Shown here: positions 18,638-29,000 of the stretch, one piece after another
How the letters are laid out: each line of letters begins with the position of its first letter
Numbering within the stretch: the stretch's first letter is position 1
Assembly: GCA_021847175.1 (NCBI GenBank)
Contig: JAJZUI010000002.1
Coordinates: 1 to 48,202 of the forward strand
Length of the DNA: 48,202 bases
Direction: 5' to 3'
Origin: Pseudomonadota bacterium
GTDB lineage: Bacteria; Pseudomonadota; Alphaproteobacteria; Acetobacterales; Acetobacteraceae
Notes under the pieces: model-generated
Databases searched by the model: none
Told to the model about the DNA's origin: nothing
What the model saw: the letters and a program-made list of their open reading frames with translations, nothing else
Made by a program: the position numbers and the translations under genes

Positions 18638-19423
18638 ATGACCGGGCGCGACGGCGGCGCGGCGCTGGAGCCGATCCCCGGCAGTCCCATCGTCATCCTC
18701 GTGCGCCCGCAGCTTGCCGACAACATCGGCACCGCTGCGCGCGCCATGGCCAATGGTGGCTTGTTCCACATGCGTCTCGTCGCCCCCCGCGATGGCTGGC
18801 CGCAGGAACGCGCCTGGCGCACCGCCTCCGGCGCCGACCGCATCCTCGACGCCGCGACCGTGTTCCCCGATGTCGCGGCCGCGACCGCGGACCTGCACCG
18901 CGTCTTCGCCACCTGCCCGCGCCCGCGCCATATCGTGAAGCCGGTGCTCACCGCGCGCGGCGCCGGCGCGGAGCTGCGCGCGGTGGCGGCGCGCGGCCTC
19001 TCCGCCGGCATTCTGTTCGGCCCGGAACGCGCGGGGCTGGACAACGACGACATGGCTGCCGCCGACGCACTGGTGCGCTACCCGCTCAATCCAGGCTTCA
19101 TGTCGCTCAACCTCGCGCAGGCGGTGCTCGTCGTCGCCTACGAGTGGTGGCTCGCCGAGGACGCGACGCCGCCGCGCGCGCTGATGACCAACGAGACGCG
19201 GGTTGCGCGCAAGGGCGAGCTCGACAATTTTCTCGACCATCTGGTGCGCGAGCTCGATGCCTCGGGCTTTCTGCGCAACAAGGCGAAGCGGCCGGGCATG
19301 GTGCGCAACATCCGCCACCTCTTCGAGCGCGGCGAGGTGACGGAGCAGGAGTTGCGGACGCTGCACGGCGTGGTGACGGAACTGGCGCACGGCCGCGGGC
19401 CGGGCGGGAAGGGACCCAACTAG
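18638..19423 (+). CDS. trmJ: tRNA/rRNA methyltransferase, TrmH/TrmJ family
   Basis: PIVILVRPQLADNIGTAARAMANGGL, ILFGPERAGLDNDDMAAADALVRYPLNPGFMSLNLAQAV (SPOUT motifs). Confidence 0.85.
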   Translation: MTGRDGGAALEPIPGSPIVILVRPQLADNIGTAARAMANGGLFHMRLVAPRDGWPQERAWRTASGADRILDAATVFPDVAAATADLHRVFATCPRPRHIVKPVLTARGAGAELRAVAARGLSAGILFGPERAGLDNDDMAAADALVRYPLNPGFMSLNLAQAVLVVAYEWWLAEDATPPRALMTNETRVARKGELDNFLDHLVRELDASGFLRNKAKRPGMVRNIRHLFERGEVTEQELRTLHGVVTELAHGRGPGGKGPN

Positions 19424-19429
19424 GGGAGC

Positions 19430-20824
19430 ATGGCAATGGGGTCACGGGATGGGGCGATGGCGCGCAGCCTTGGCGCATTCGATGCCGGGGCGTTTCGAGC
19501 CCGGCTCGCGGAACTGGTGGCGATCCCCTCAACCTCGCAGGACCCGGGGCATGAGGCGGATGTGCGCCGTTACCTCGAGGCGGGCATGCGGCCGTGGCTG
19601 GAGCGCATGGGCTTCACCGTTGCGGTGCACGACAACCCGGAGAAGGGGTTCGGCCCGATCCTTACCGCCGAGCGCATGGAGCCGGGTGCCACGCGCACCG
19701 TGCTCACCTACGGCCACGGCGACACGGTGCGCGGCCTCGCCGACCAATGGGAGCCGGGTCTCGATCCCTGGGTGCTGACCGACCGCGACGGGCGCTGGTA
19801 CGGCCGCGGCTCAGCCGACAACAAGGGACAGCACGTGCTGAACCTCACGGCCCTCGAGCATGTGCTGGCGGAACGCGGTGGCAAGCTCGGCTTCAACCTC
19901 AAGCTGGTGCTGGAAACCAGCGAGGAGACCGGCTCCAGGGGTCTGCGCGCCTTCGTCGCCAATCACGCGAGCGAACTGGCTGCTGACGTGCTGATCGCTT
20001 CGGACGGCCCGCGCGTGCGCCCGGACACGCCCACCATCACCTCCGGCACGCGTGGCACGTTCCATTTCGATCTCGTTTTGAAGGTGCGCCCGGGCGGGGT
20101 GCATTCCGGCAACTGGGGCGGCATGACGACAGACCCCGCGATCGTGCTCTCGCACGCGCTGGCGGCGATCGCGGACCGCCACGGACGCATCCAGGTGAAA
20201 GGCTGGCTGCCGCGCGGCGGCATGCCGAACTCGGTGCGCGCGGCGCTGTCCGGGCTCGAGTTGCAGAGTGAGGAATCCGCCACCATCGACCCCGACTGGG
20301 GCGAGCCGGGCTTCAGCGCCGCGGAGAAGGTCTTCGGTTGGACCAGCTTCATCGTGCTCGCGATGGTCTCGGGCCGGCCGGAAAACCCGGTCAATGCCGT
20401 CGCCCCGGACGCGCGGGCGCACTGCCAGATCCGCTACACGGTCGATGCCGACCCGGCGCAGTTCGAGCCGGCGCTTCGCGCGCATCTCGACGCGGCGGGT
20501 TTCCCCGAGGTCAAAATCGAGCGCGCCGGCATCCGCATGCCCGCGAGCCGCACCGATCCCGACCATCCCTGGGTGCGCTGGACCGCCGCGAGCATGGAGA
20601 AGAGCCTGGGACGGCACGTGCAGGTGATCCCGAACGCGGGCGGCGGCCTGCCCGGCGACGTGTTCGTCGATTTCCTCAACGTTCCGCTGGTCTGGATTCC
20701 GCACAGCTACAACGGCTGCAAGCAGCACGGCCCCAACGAGCACGTGCTGCCGGCGCTGCTGCGCGAGGGGCTGCAGGCCTACACCGGCATCTGGTGGGAT
20801 CTCGGTGAAGGCAACACGCCGTGA
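19430..20824 (+). CDS. M20 family metallopeptidase
   Basis: TYGHGDTVRG, YGRGSADNKGQHVLNLTALE, ETSEETGSRGL metal/catalytic motifs. Confidence 0.85.
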   Translation: MAMGSRDGAMARSLGAFDAGAFRARLAELVAIPSTSQDPGHEADVRRYLEAGMRPWLERMGFTVAVHDNPEKGFGPILTAERMEPGATRTVLTYGHGDTVRGLADQWEPGLDPWVLTDRDGRWYGRGSADNKGQHVLNLTALEHVLAERGGKLGFNLKLVLETSEETGSRGLRAFVANHASELAADVLIASDGPRVRPDTPTITSGTRGTFHFDLVLKVRPGGVHSGNWGGMTTDPAIVLSHALAAIADRHGRIQVKGWLPRGGMPNSVRAALSGLELQSEESATIDPDWGEPGFSAAEKVFGWTSFIVLAMVSGRPENPVNAVAPDARAHCQIRYTVDADPAQFEPALRAHLDAAGFPEVKIERAGIRMPASRTDPDHPWVRWTAASMEKSLGRHVQVIPNAGGGLPGDVFVDFLNVPLVWIPHSYNGCKQHGPNEHVLPALLREGLQAYTGIWWDLGEGNTP

Positions 20825-21900
20825 AGATCGCGATGGTGGCGCCGCCGTGGATCAGCATCCCGCCGGCAACTTATGGCGGCACCGAGTCCATCGTCGCCTT
20901 CATCGTCGAGGAACTGGTGGCGCAGGGTCACGACGTGACCCTGTTCGCCCCCGGCGACGCGCGCACTTCGGCGAATCTCGTCTCATTCTTCCCGCGCTCG
21001 CTGATCGCCGAGGGCGTGCCATGGCAGGCGGCGCTCAAGGCCTATTTCCACCTGGCGAAGTCGATCGAGCACGCGGGCGAGTTCGATATCGTGCACCTGC
21101 ACCTCTCCTCCACCGCGGACATGTTCCAGTTTCCGCTGCTGGCGAAGGTCGCGGCCCCGCATGTGACGACGGTGCACTCCAACTTTCCCTATGACCGCGT
21201 GCACGACTGGATCGGCGATGCCGACCAGTACTTCATGGAGTGGATCCGCCCCGCGCCGCTGGTGACGGTGAGCGACCGCGCGCGGCAGAACCTGCCGCCC
21301 GGCCTCAATGTCGCGGGCGTGGTGCATCTCGGCGTGCCGATGGCGGATTACCGCTTCGCCGAGACCGGGTCCCGCGACTATGTCACCTGGCTTGGTCGTT
21401 TCGCGCCCGACAAGGGGGCCCACACCGCGATCGATGCGGCGAAGCGCGCGGGCGTGAAGATCATTGTCGCCGGCATCGTCGAGCAGGGCATCCAGGCCTC
21501 GGTCGACTACTTCAAGCGCGAGATCGAGCCGCGCCTGGACGGTGAGCAGGCCCGCTACATCGGCCCCGTCAACCTGGAGCAGAAACTCGCGCTCCTCGGC
21601 GGCGCCCGTGCCCTGCTCAACCCGATCACGTGGGAGGAGCCAGGGGCGACGGTGGTGGTGGAGGCGATGGCCGTCGGCTGCCCGGTGATCGGCTTCGCCC
21701 GCGGCGTGGTGCCGGAGCTGATCGTGGACGGCAAGACCGGGTTCCTGGTGCGGAACGTCGACGAGATGGTCGCGCGCATCGCCCGAATCGACGAGATCGA
21801 CCGGCGCACGACGCACGAGCACGTGGACCGGAACCTTTCCGCCAGTGCGATGACCCGCAAATACGTGGCGATCTACGAGAAGCTGCGCGCCGGCGCCTGA
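20821..21900 (+). CDS. glycosyltransferase family 4 protein
   Basis: KIAMVAPPWISIPPATYGGTESIVAFIVEELVAQGHDVTLFAPGD; LNPITWEEPGATVVVEAMAVGCPVIGFARGVVPELI. Confidence 0.85.
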   Translation: MKIAMVAPPWISIPPATYGGTESIVAFIVEELVAQGHDVTLFAPGDARTSANLVSFFPRSLIAEGVPWQAALKAYFHLAKSIEHAGEFDIVHLHLSSTADMFQFPLLAKVAAPHVTTVHSNFPYDRVHDWIGDADQYFMEWIRPAPLVTVSDRARQNLPPGLNVAGVVHLGVPMADYRFAETGSRDYVTWLGRFAPDKGAHTAIDAAKRAGVKIIVAGIVEQGIQASVDYFKREIEPRLDGEQARYIGPVNLEQKLALLGGARALLNPITWEEPGATVVVEAMAVGCPVIGFARGVVPELIVDGKTGFLVRNVDEMVARIARIDEIDRRTTHEHVDRNLSASAMTRKYVAIYEKLRAGA

Positions 21901-21959
21901 GACGGCGTTTGCCCGGCCTGTTGCCCTCGCGTTAGGCTTCGGGACCAGGGAACGAAATC

Positions 21960-23459
21960 ATGGATCTGCATCAGTCGGCGACGACGGCGGCCCAGACAGC
22001 CGAACATTTCGATGTTTTGATCGTCGGCGCCGGCATTTCCGGAATCGGCGCGGCTTACCACCTTACCACCCAGCGGCCGGGGACGCGCTTTGCCGTGCTC
22101 GAGGTGCAGGACGGTTTCGGCGGTACCTGGCGCACCCATCGCTATCCCGGGATCCGTTCCGACAGTGACCTGCACACGTTCGGCTACAGGTTCAAGCCAT
22201 GGACCAGCAAGCCGATCGGCACCGGGCCCGAGATCCTCGCCTACCTCAACGAGGTGATCGAGGAGAACGGCCTCGAGCGGCATATCCGCTACGGCCATCG
22301 CATCCTAGCGGCAGGTTGGTCGAGCGAGGACGGTCTCTGGACCGTCGAAGCGGAGCTCGTGGCAAGCGGCGAGCGACGCCGGCTGACCTGCAATTTCCTC
22401 TGGATGTGCCAGGGCTATTATCGCCACACCGGGCCCTACACGCCGGAATGGCCCGGCATGGAGGGTTTCCAGGGGCGTATCGTTCACCCGCAGACCTGGC
22501 CCGAGGACCTCGACCTCACCGGGAGGCGCGTGACGGTGATCGGGTCGGGCGCGACCGCTGCGACGCTGGTGCCCGCCATCGCCGGCCAATGCGTGCATGT
22601 GACGATGCTGCAACGATCGCCGAGCTACTACTTCACCGGCCGCAACGCCAACGAGCTCGCCGACATGTTGCGCGAGCTCCAGGTGGACGAGACGTGGATC
22701 CACGAGATCGTCCGGCGCAAGCTTCTCCACGACCAGGCGATCTTCAACCAGCGCTGCCTGGACGAACCGGAAAAGGTCCGCGCGGAGCTGATCGGCGCGG
22801 TGCGCGCGCACCTGCCGCCGGGCTATGATGTGGAGAAGCATTTCACGCCGCGCTACCGCCCATGGCACCAGCGCCTCTGCGTCATCCCAAACGGCGACCT
22901 GCTGCGGGCGGTCGCCGCCGGCCAGGTGACGATGGTGACGGATGAGATCGAGCGCTTCACGCCCCACGGCATACGCCTGAAATCCGGCGAGGAGATCGAG
23001 GCGGATGTCGTGGTCACCGCCACCGGCTTCCACCTCTCCGTGCTCGGCGACATCGAATTCGCGGTGGACGGCAAGCCGCTGGTCTTCGGCGACACCATCA
23101 CCTATCGCGGCATGATGTTCACCGGCGTGCCCAACATGGCCTGGGTGTTCGGCTATTTCCGGTCGAGCTGGACGCTGCGCGCCGACATTGTGGCGGATTT
23201 CGTTTGCCGCCTGCTCGGCCATATGGAGCGGCGGCAGGCCCGCAAGGTGGAGGTGGCGCTGCGGCCCGATGACGCCGGCATGCGGCTGCTGGACTGGATC
23301 GACCCCGAGGACTTCAACCCGGGTTACCTGTTGCGCGACCTGCACCGCCTGCCCAGGCGCGGCGAGAAGCGGGAATGGCAGCACACCCAGGATTACTGGC
23401 GCGAGAAGGACGAATTTCCGGCGATCGACCTCGATGGCGCGGAGTTTGTCTACGCCTGA
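21960..23459 (+). CDS. flavin-containing / Baeyer-Villiger-type monooxygenase
   Basis: DVLIVGAGISGIGAAYHL (FAD GxGxxG), FGGTWRTHRYPGIRSDSDLHTFGYRF, VTVIGSGATAATLVPAI (NADPH site). Confidence 0.85.
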   Translation: MDLHQSATTAAQTAEHFDVLIVGAGISGIGAAYHLTTQRPGTRFAVLEVQDGFGGTWRTHRYPGIRSDSDLHTFGYRFKPWTSKPIGTGPEILAYLNEVIEENGLERHIRYGHRILAAGWSSEDGLWTVEAELVASGERRRLTCNFLWMCQGYYRHTGPYTPEWPGMEGFQGRIVHPQTWPEDLDLTGRRVTVIGSGATAATLVPAIAGQCVHVTMLQRSPSYYFTGRNANELADMLRELQVDETWIHEIVRRKLLHDQAIFNQRCLDEPEKVRAELIGAVRAHLPPGYDVEKHFTPRYRPWHQRLCVIPNGDLLRAVAAGQVTMVTDEIERFTPHGIRLKSGEEIEADVVVTATGFHLSVLGDIEFAVDGKPLVFGDTITYRGMMFTGVPNMAWVFGYFRSSWTLRADIVADFVCRLLGHMERRQARKVEVALRPDDAGMRLLDWIDPEDFNPGYLLRDLHRLPRRGEKREWQHTQDYWREKDEFPAIDLDGAEFVYA

Positions 23460-23509
23460 CGCGCAGTCGCCGCTTGCCTGGCGAGCCGGTTCGGTGTCGG
23501 TGGATAAAA

Positions 23510-23584
23510 TGGTGGGCGCGACAGGGATTGAACCTGTGACCCCTGCCGTGTGAAGGCAGTGCTCTCCCGCTGAGCTACGCGCCC
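23510..23584 (-). tRNA. tRNA-Val (anticodon CAC), CCA encoded
   Basis: Reverse complement GGGCGCGTAGCTCAGCGGGAGAGCACTGCCTTCACACGGCAGGGGTCACAGGTTCAATCCCTGTCGCGCCCACCA folds as a cloverleaf; acceptor GGGCGCG/CGCGCCC, anticodon loop TTCACAC. Confidence 0.95.
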
Positions 23585-23596
23585 GACGCCGCCCGA

Positions 23597-23818
23597 TTAG
23601 GTCGGGGGAGCTTGGCCTGTCAAGCGAAGCCGCTCCACCGCCGCGCGCGGCAGGGGGTCGAGCCCGGCGCCGTCGCCGGCCAGGATCGCGGCGCGCATCC
23701 GCGGGTCCCAGAACTGGCGGATATGGCTCTCGATCCCCGCGACCGCCTCCGCCTCTGGCTTGTGGGCGAAGAACTTGCCGATCTGGTTGGCCATGTAGGT
23801 CAGCCGCTTAACGTCCAT
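23597..23818 (-). CDS. fdsD: formate dehydrogenase delta subunit
   Basis: MDVKRLTYMANQIGKFFAHKPEAEAVAGIESHIRQFWDPRMRAAI is the typical FdsD sequence pattern; overlaps the fdhD end. Confidence 0.9.
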   Translation of the reverse strand: MDVKRLTYMANQIGKFFAHKPEAEAVAGIESHIRQFWDPRMRAAILAGDGAGLDPLPRAAVERLRLTGQAPPT

Positions 23819-24623
23819 CGGCTGCGACCCCACAGACTTCGGGGTGGGTGAAGATCTCGAGCCCGTCGGCCCGGGCGATGCCGGCGAGCATGATCCCCGC
23901 TGCCTCGGCCGTGCGCACCGCGAGCGCCGTCGGCGCGGAGATCGCGACGATTGCGGGCGCCCCGATCATCGCCGCCTTCTGCACCATCTCGACCGAGACG
24001 CGACTGGTCAGCAGCACCGCCCCGTCCGCCGCCCGCTCGTCCGCTCGCGCCAGGGCGCCCGCCAGCTTGTCGAGCGCGTTGTGCCGTCCTACGTCCTCGC
24101 GCACCGCAACCAGGCCCGCGCCCGGCCGCCAGAACGCCGCGGCGTGCACAGCGTGCGTCGTGTCGTTGAGCGGCTGCGCGCTTGGCAGGGAGGCCACGGC
24201 GCGCGCGAGGTCGGCGAGGGTGAGATGCGCGCCCTGTTCCACCGCGCGCACAGGCGGCAGCGCGGCATCGAGGCTCTCGATGCCACAAAGCCCGCAGCCC
24301 GTGGCCCCGGCAAGGCGACGCCGCCGAGCCGTCATCGCCTCCGCGGGGGCGTCCGCGATCCACATGCGCAGTTCGATGCCGCGTTCCCGCCGGACGATGT
24401 CAAGGCTCTCGATCTCCTCGGCGCGCGCGACGATCCCTTCGGTGAGGCTGAAGCCCACGGCGAAATCCTCGAGGTCGCAGGGGCTCGCCAGCATCACCGC
24501 ATGCGTCGCGCGGCGATAGGTGAGCGCGATCGGCGTTTCCTCCGCGAGCAGCCGCGCGCCGTGCTCGAGCCTCTCTCCCTGCACCCGTGCGCGCGCGGCC
24601 GGGACGACCGGGGTTGCTGTCAT
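23808..24623 (-). CDS. fdhD: formate dehydrogenase accessory sulfurtransferase
   Basis: EETPIALTYRRATHAVMLASPCDLEDFAVGFSLTEGI, TGCGLCG, VREDVGRHNALDKLAGAL. Confidence 0.95.
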   Translation of the reverse strand: MTATPVVPAARARVQGERLEHGARLLAEETPIALTYRRATHAVMLASPCDLEDFAVGFSLTEGIVARAEEIESLDIVRRERGIELRMWIADAPAEAMTARRRRLAGATGCGLCGIESLDAALPPVRAVEQGAHLTLADLARAVASLPSAQPLNDTTHAVHAAAFWRPGAGLVAVREDVGRHNALDKLAGALARADERAADGAVLLTSRVSVEMVQKAAMIGAPAIVAISAPTALAVRTAEAAGIMLAGIARADGLEIFTHPEVCGVAADGR

Positions 24624-27451
24624 TCCGCCGCGATCCGCCGGCTCTGGCGCGTGAAGGCGTCGTATTCCGCCTGCCATGCCGAGGGTCCGTTGGAGGGCGA
24701 GACCTGTACCGCGGTCACCTTGTATTCCGGGCAGTTCGTCGCCCAGTCGGAATAATCCGTGGTCACCACGTTGGCCTGCGTCGCTGGGTGGTGGAATGTT
24801 GTGTAGACCACGCCAGGCGCCACCCGGTCGGTGATGTGCGCGCGCAGCGAGGTCTCGCCGGCGCGGCTCGCCACCCGCACCCAATCGCCGTCGCGTATGC
24901 CGCGTTCCTCCGCGTCGTGCGGGTGGATCTCCAGCCGGTCCTCCTGGTGCCAAACCGCGTTCGCGGTGCGGCGCGTCTGCGCGCCCACGTTGTACTGGCT
25001 CAGGATGCGTCCGGTCGTGAGCAGCAGCGGGAAGCGCGGTCCCACCTTCTCGTCGGTCGGCACGTATTCGGTGACGACGAAATTGCCGAGTCCGCGCGCG
25101 AACCCGCCGATATGCATGACCGGCGTACCTTCCGGCGCCTTCTCGTTGCACGGCCATTGCACGGAGCCGAGCCGGTCGAGCTTTGCGTAGGATACGCCCG
25201 CGAAGGTTGGCGTGAGTGCGGCGATCTCGTCCATGATCTCGGAGGGATGCTCGTAGTCCATCGCCATGCCCATCGCGCGCGCGATGAGTTGCGTGATCTC
25301 CCAGTCGGCGTAACCGGCTTTCGGCGCCATCACTCGCCGCACGCGCCCGATACGCCGCTCCGCGTTGGTGAAGGTCCCGTCCTTTTCGAGGAAGGTCGAG
25401 CCGGGCAGGAACACATGCGCCCAGTTCGCGGTCTCGTTGAGGAAGAGGTCCTGCACGACGACGCACTCCATTGCCGCTAGTCCGGCCGTCACGTGATGCG
25501 TATCCGGGTCGGACTGCACGATGTCCTCACCCTGGACGTAAAGGCCTCGGAATGAACCGTCCAGCGCGGCGTCGAACATGTTGGGAATGCGCAGCCCCGG
25601 CTCCGGGTCGAGTATCACCCCCCACCGCGCCTCGAACGAGCGGCGCGTCGCCGCGTCGGAGATATGGCGGTAGCCCGGCAGCTCGTGCGGGAAGGAACCC
25701 ATGTCGCAGGAGCCCTGGACATTGTTCTGCCCGCGCAGCGGATTCACGCCGACGCCGGGCCGGCCGAGATTGCCCGTCGCCATCGCAAGGTTGGCGATCG
25801 CCATCACCGCCGTGCTGCCCTGGCTGTGCTCGGTGACGCCGAGGCCGTAATAGATCGCGGCGTTGCCGCCGGTGGCATACAGCCTCGCCGCCGCCCGCAG
25901 GGTCGCCGCCGGCACGCCGGTCACCGCCTCGGTCGCTTCCGGCGATCGCGACGGATCGGCAACGAACTCGGCCCACTCGGCAAAGGTCGCGAGGTCGCAA
26001 CGCTCGCGGACGAAAGCCTCGTTCACCAGCTTCTCGGTCACGATCACGTGCGCGATCGCGGTCAGCACCGCGACATTGGTGCCAGGGCGGAGTGCGAGGT
26101 GGTGCGTCGCCGCGACATGCGGTGTGCGCACCAGGTCGATGCGCCGCGGGTCGATCACGATCAGCTTCGCCCCCTGTCGCAGCCGCTTCTTCAGGCGCGA
26201 GGCGAAGACCGGGTGGGCGTCCGTCGGGTTGGCGCCGATGGTCATCACCACATCGGCATGCTCGACGGAATCGAAGTCCTGCGTCCCCGCGGAGGTGCCA
26301 TAGGTGGTCTTGAGCCCGTAGCCGGTCGGCGAGTGGCAGACGCGGGCGCAGGTGTCGACGTTGTTGTTGCCAAACCCGGCGCGCACCAGCTTCTGCACCA
26401 GGTACGTCTCCTCGTTGGTGCAGCGCGAGGAGGTGATGCCGCCGACCGCGCCCACGCCGTGCTGCGCCTGGATGCGGCGGAACTCGCTCGCTACATGCGC
26501 GATCGCCTCATTCCAGGATACCTCGCGCCACGGATCGGTGACCTTGGCTCGCAGCATCGGCTTGAGGATGCGATCCGGGTGATTGGCGTATCCGGTCGCG
26601 AAACGACCCTTGACGCAGGAATGACCGCGATTGGCCTTGCCGTCCTTGTACGGGACCATGCGTACGAGCGTGTCGCCCCGCATCTCCGCCTTGAAGCTGC
26701 AGCCCACGCCGCAATAGGCGCAGGTGGTAACGGCGGAATGCTCCGGCTGGCCGAGTTCGACCACGCTCTTTTCCATCAGCGTCGCGGTCGGGCACGCCTG
26801 GACGCAGGCGCCGCAGGAGACGCATTCGCTGGTGAGGAAGCTCTCGTCCATCCCCGCCGCGACGTGTGATTCGAAGCCGCGCCCGCCAATGGTCAGCGCG
26901 AACGTGCCCTGCACCTCCTCGCAGGCGCGCACGCACCGCGAGCAGACGATGCATTTCGCGGGATCGAACTGGAAATAGGGGTTGGAGGCGTCGACCCGGG
27001 CGTCGAGATGGTTGGCGCCGCCATAGCCGTAGCGCACCTCGCGCAGCCCCACCTCGCCCGCCGTATCCTGCAGCTCGCAGTTGCCGTTGGCCGAGCAGGT
27101 CAGGCAGTCGAGCGGATGGTCGGAGATATAGAGCTCCATCACCCCGCGCCGAAGCCGCGCGAGATTGGGCGACTGCGTGTGCACGACGAGTCCCTCGGCG
27201 ACCGGCGTGGTGCAGGAGGAGGGCGTGCCTGCGCGCCCGTCGATCTCGACCAGGCACATGCGGCAGGAGCCGAAGCTGTCCAGCATGTCGCTGGCGCAGA
27301 GTTTCGGCACCTTGATGCCGGCCTCCATGGCCGCGCGCATCAGCGACGTGCCTTCGGGCACCGTCACGCGCTGTCCGTCTATGGAGAGCGTCACCATCGC
27401 CGTTGCCGCCGACGGTTTCGTTCCGTAATCGATTTCCTGGATCAGGCCCAT
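24620..27451 (-). CDS. fdsA: NAD-dependent formate dehydrogenase alpha (catalytic) subunit
   Basis: N-terminal FeS domains, GVGCSFKAEMRGDTLVRMVPYKDGKANRGHSCVKGRFATGY, active-site region CARVCHSPTGYGLKTTYGTSAGTQDF. Confidence 0.95.
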   Translation of the reverse strand: MGLIQEIDYGTKPSAATAMVTLSIDGQRVTVPEGTSLMRAAMEAGIKVPKLCASDMLDSFGSCRMCLVEIDGRAGTPSSCTTPVAEGLVVHTQSPNLARLRRGVMELYISDHPLDCLTCSANGNCELQDTAGEVGLREVRYGYGGANHLDARVDASNPYFQFDPAKCIVCSRCVRACEEVQGTFALTIGGRGFESHVAAGMDESFLTSECVSCGACVQACPTATLMEKSVVELGQPEHSAVTTCAYCGVGCSFKAEMRGDTLVRMVPYKDGKANRGHSCVKGRFATGYANHPDRILKPMLRAKVTDPWREVSWNEAIAHVASEFRRIQAQHGVGAVGGITSSRCTNEETYLVQKLVRAGFGNNNVDTCARVCHSPTGYGLKTTYGTSAGTQDFDSVEHADVVMTIGANPTDAHPVFASRLKKRLRQGAKLIVIDPRRIDLVRTPHVAATHHLALRPGTNVAVLTAIAHVIVTEKLVNEAFVRERCDLATFAEWAEFVADPSRSPEATEAVTGVPAATLRAAARLYATGGNAAIYYGLGVTEHSQGSTAVMAIANLAMATGNLGRPGVGVNPLRGQNNVQGSCDMGSFPHELPGYRHISDAATRRSFEARWGVILDPEPGLRIPNMFDAALDGSFRGLYVQGEDIVQSDPDTHHVTAGLAAMECVVVQDLFLNETANWAHVFLPGSTFLEKDGTFTNAERRIGRVRRVMAPKAGYADWEITQLIARAMGMAMDYEHPSEIMDEIAALTPTFAGVSYAKLDRLGSVQWPCNEKAPEGTPVMHIGGFARGLGNFVVTEYVPTDEKVGPRFPLLLTTGRILSQYNVGAQTRRTANAVWHQEDRLEIHPHDAEERGIRDGDWVRVASRAGETSLRAHITDRVAPGVVYTTFHHPATQANVVTTDYSDWATNCPEYKVTAVQVSPSNGPSAWQAEYDAFTRQSRRIAAE

Positions 27452-27455
27452 GGCA

Positions 27456-29000
27456 TCACTCCGCGGCCATCCGCGCCCCGGCGCGCGGCACGAAATCTTC
27501 CGGGAAGTGGGTCAGCGCGCTCATCACCGGGTACGGCGTGAAGCCTCCCAGTGCGCAGAGCGAACCGTACTTCATCGTGTGGCAGAGATCGGCGAGCAGC
27601 TCGCGCTGCGCCTCCGGCCGCACGCCAGCGAGCAGTCGGTCGATCACCTCCACGCCGCGCACGGAGCCGATACGGCAGGGCGTGCACTTGCCGCAGCTTT
27701 CCAGGCCGCAGAACTCCATCGCGAAGCGCGCCTGGCGCGCCATGTCCACCGTGTCGTCGAAAACCACGACGCCGCCGTGCCCGATCAGCCCGTCGCGCGC
27801 GGCGAAGGCCTCGTAGTCGAAGGGCGTGTCGAACAGGGCAGGGGGGAAATAGGCGCCGAGGGGCCCGCCCACCTGCACCGCGCGCACGGGTCGCCCGCTC
27901 GCCGTGCCGCCGCCCACGCGCTGCACCAGTTCGCCGAGAGTCACGCCGAACGCGCACTCGTAGAGCCCGCCATGGCGGACATTGCCGGCGAGCTGCACCG
28001 GCATCGTGCCGCGCGACCGGCCGAGACCGAAACCCCGATACGCGCCCGCGCCCTCGGCCATGATCCACGGAACGGAGGCGAGCGAGATCACGTTGTTGAT
28101 CACCGTGGGCTTGCCCCACAGGCCCTGGATCGCCGGCAGCGGCGGCTTGGCGCGCACCATGCCGCGCTTGCCCTCGAGGCTGTCGAGCAGCGAGGTCTCC
28201 TCGCCGCAGACATAGGCGCCGGCGCCGACGCGCACCTCGAGCGCGAACCCGTCGAGAGCACCCTCGCGCGCCGCGATGCGGATCGCCTCGCGCATCGCCG
28301 CGACCGCGTGCGGGTATTCGGAACGGATATAGATGTAGCCTTGCGACGCGCCGACAGCGAAGCCCGCGATCGTCATGCCCTCGATGAGCAGGAAGGGATC
28401 GCCCTCCATGACCATGCGGTCGGCGAAGGTGCCGGAATCGCCCTCGTCCGCATTGCAGACGATGTATTTCGGGCTCCCCACCGCCGCCGCCGCGGTGCGC
28501 CACTTGATGCCGGTGGGGAACCCGGCGCCGCCGCGCCCGCGCAGGCCAGAGGCGACGATCTCCTCAACCGTCGCGGCCGCCCCGAGGGATTTCGCGCGCG
28601 CGAGCCCCTTCCAGCCGCCATGCGCGGCATAGTCCTCGGGCGATAGCGGATTGGTGATGCCGCAGCGCGCGAATACCAGCCGCGTCTGCTCGCGCAGGAA
28701 TGGGATCTGCACGACCGGCCCCAGCGCCTTTGCGTGCGTGCCGCCGTCCAGGATCGCGGCGAGCACGCCTTCGGCATCGGCGGGCCGCATCGGTCCGAAC
28801 CCGATACGGCCTTCGGCGCTCTCCGCCTCCAGCAGCGGCTCCAGCCACACCATGCCGCGCGTGCCGGTGCGCACGAGGTCGATCGCGATCCCGCGCGCGG
28901 CGCCGGCGGCCCGCAGCGCGGCGGCGACACGATCCGCCCCTACCGCGATGGCGGCGGCGTCGGCAGGCAAGTAGAGGCGCAGCCGGCTCATGCCACGCAC
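27456..29000 (-). CDS. fdsB: formate dehydrogenase beta subunit (NuoF-like, FMN/NADH)
   Basis: GLRGRGGAGFPTGIKWR, NADEGDSGTFADRMVMEGDPF, GAYVCGEETSLLDSLEGKRG, ESCGKCTPCRIGSVRG. Confidence 0.95.
   Translation of the reverse strand: MRGMSRLRLYLPADAAAIAVGADRVAAALRAAGAARGIAIDLVRTGTRGMVWLEPLLEAESAEGRIGFGPMRPADAEGVLAAILDGGTHAKALGPVVQIPFLREQTRLVFARCGITNPLSPEDYAAHGGWKGLARAKSLGAAATVEEIVASGLRGRGGAGFPTGIKWRTAAAAVGSPKYIVCNADEGDSGTFADRMVMEGDPFLLIEGMTIAGFAVGASQGYIYIRSEYPHAVAAMREAIRIAAREGALDGFALEVRVGAGAYVCGEETSLLDSLEGKRGMVRAKPPLPAIQGLWGKPTVINNVISLASVPWIMAEGAGAYRGFGLGRSRGTMPVQLAGNVRHGGLYECAFGVTLGELVQRVGGGTASGRPVRAVQVGGPLGAYFPPALFDTPFDYEAFAARDGLIGHGGVVVFDDTVDMARQARFAMEFCGLESCGKCTPCRIGSVRGVEVIDRLLAGVRPEAQRELLADLCHTMKYGSLCALGGFTPYPVMSALTHFPEDFVPRAGARMAAE

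Noticed and set aside
23808-25466. 552-aa minus-strand ORF as one protein
   Set aside because: Only the C-terminal 272 codons (from 24623) are fdhD; the upstream part is out-of-frame sequence within fdsA.
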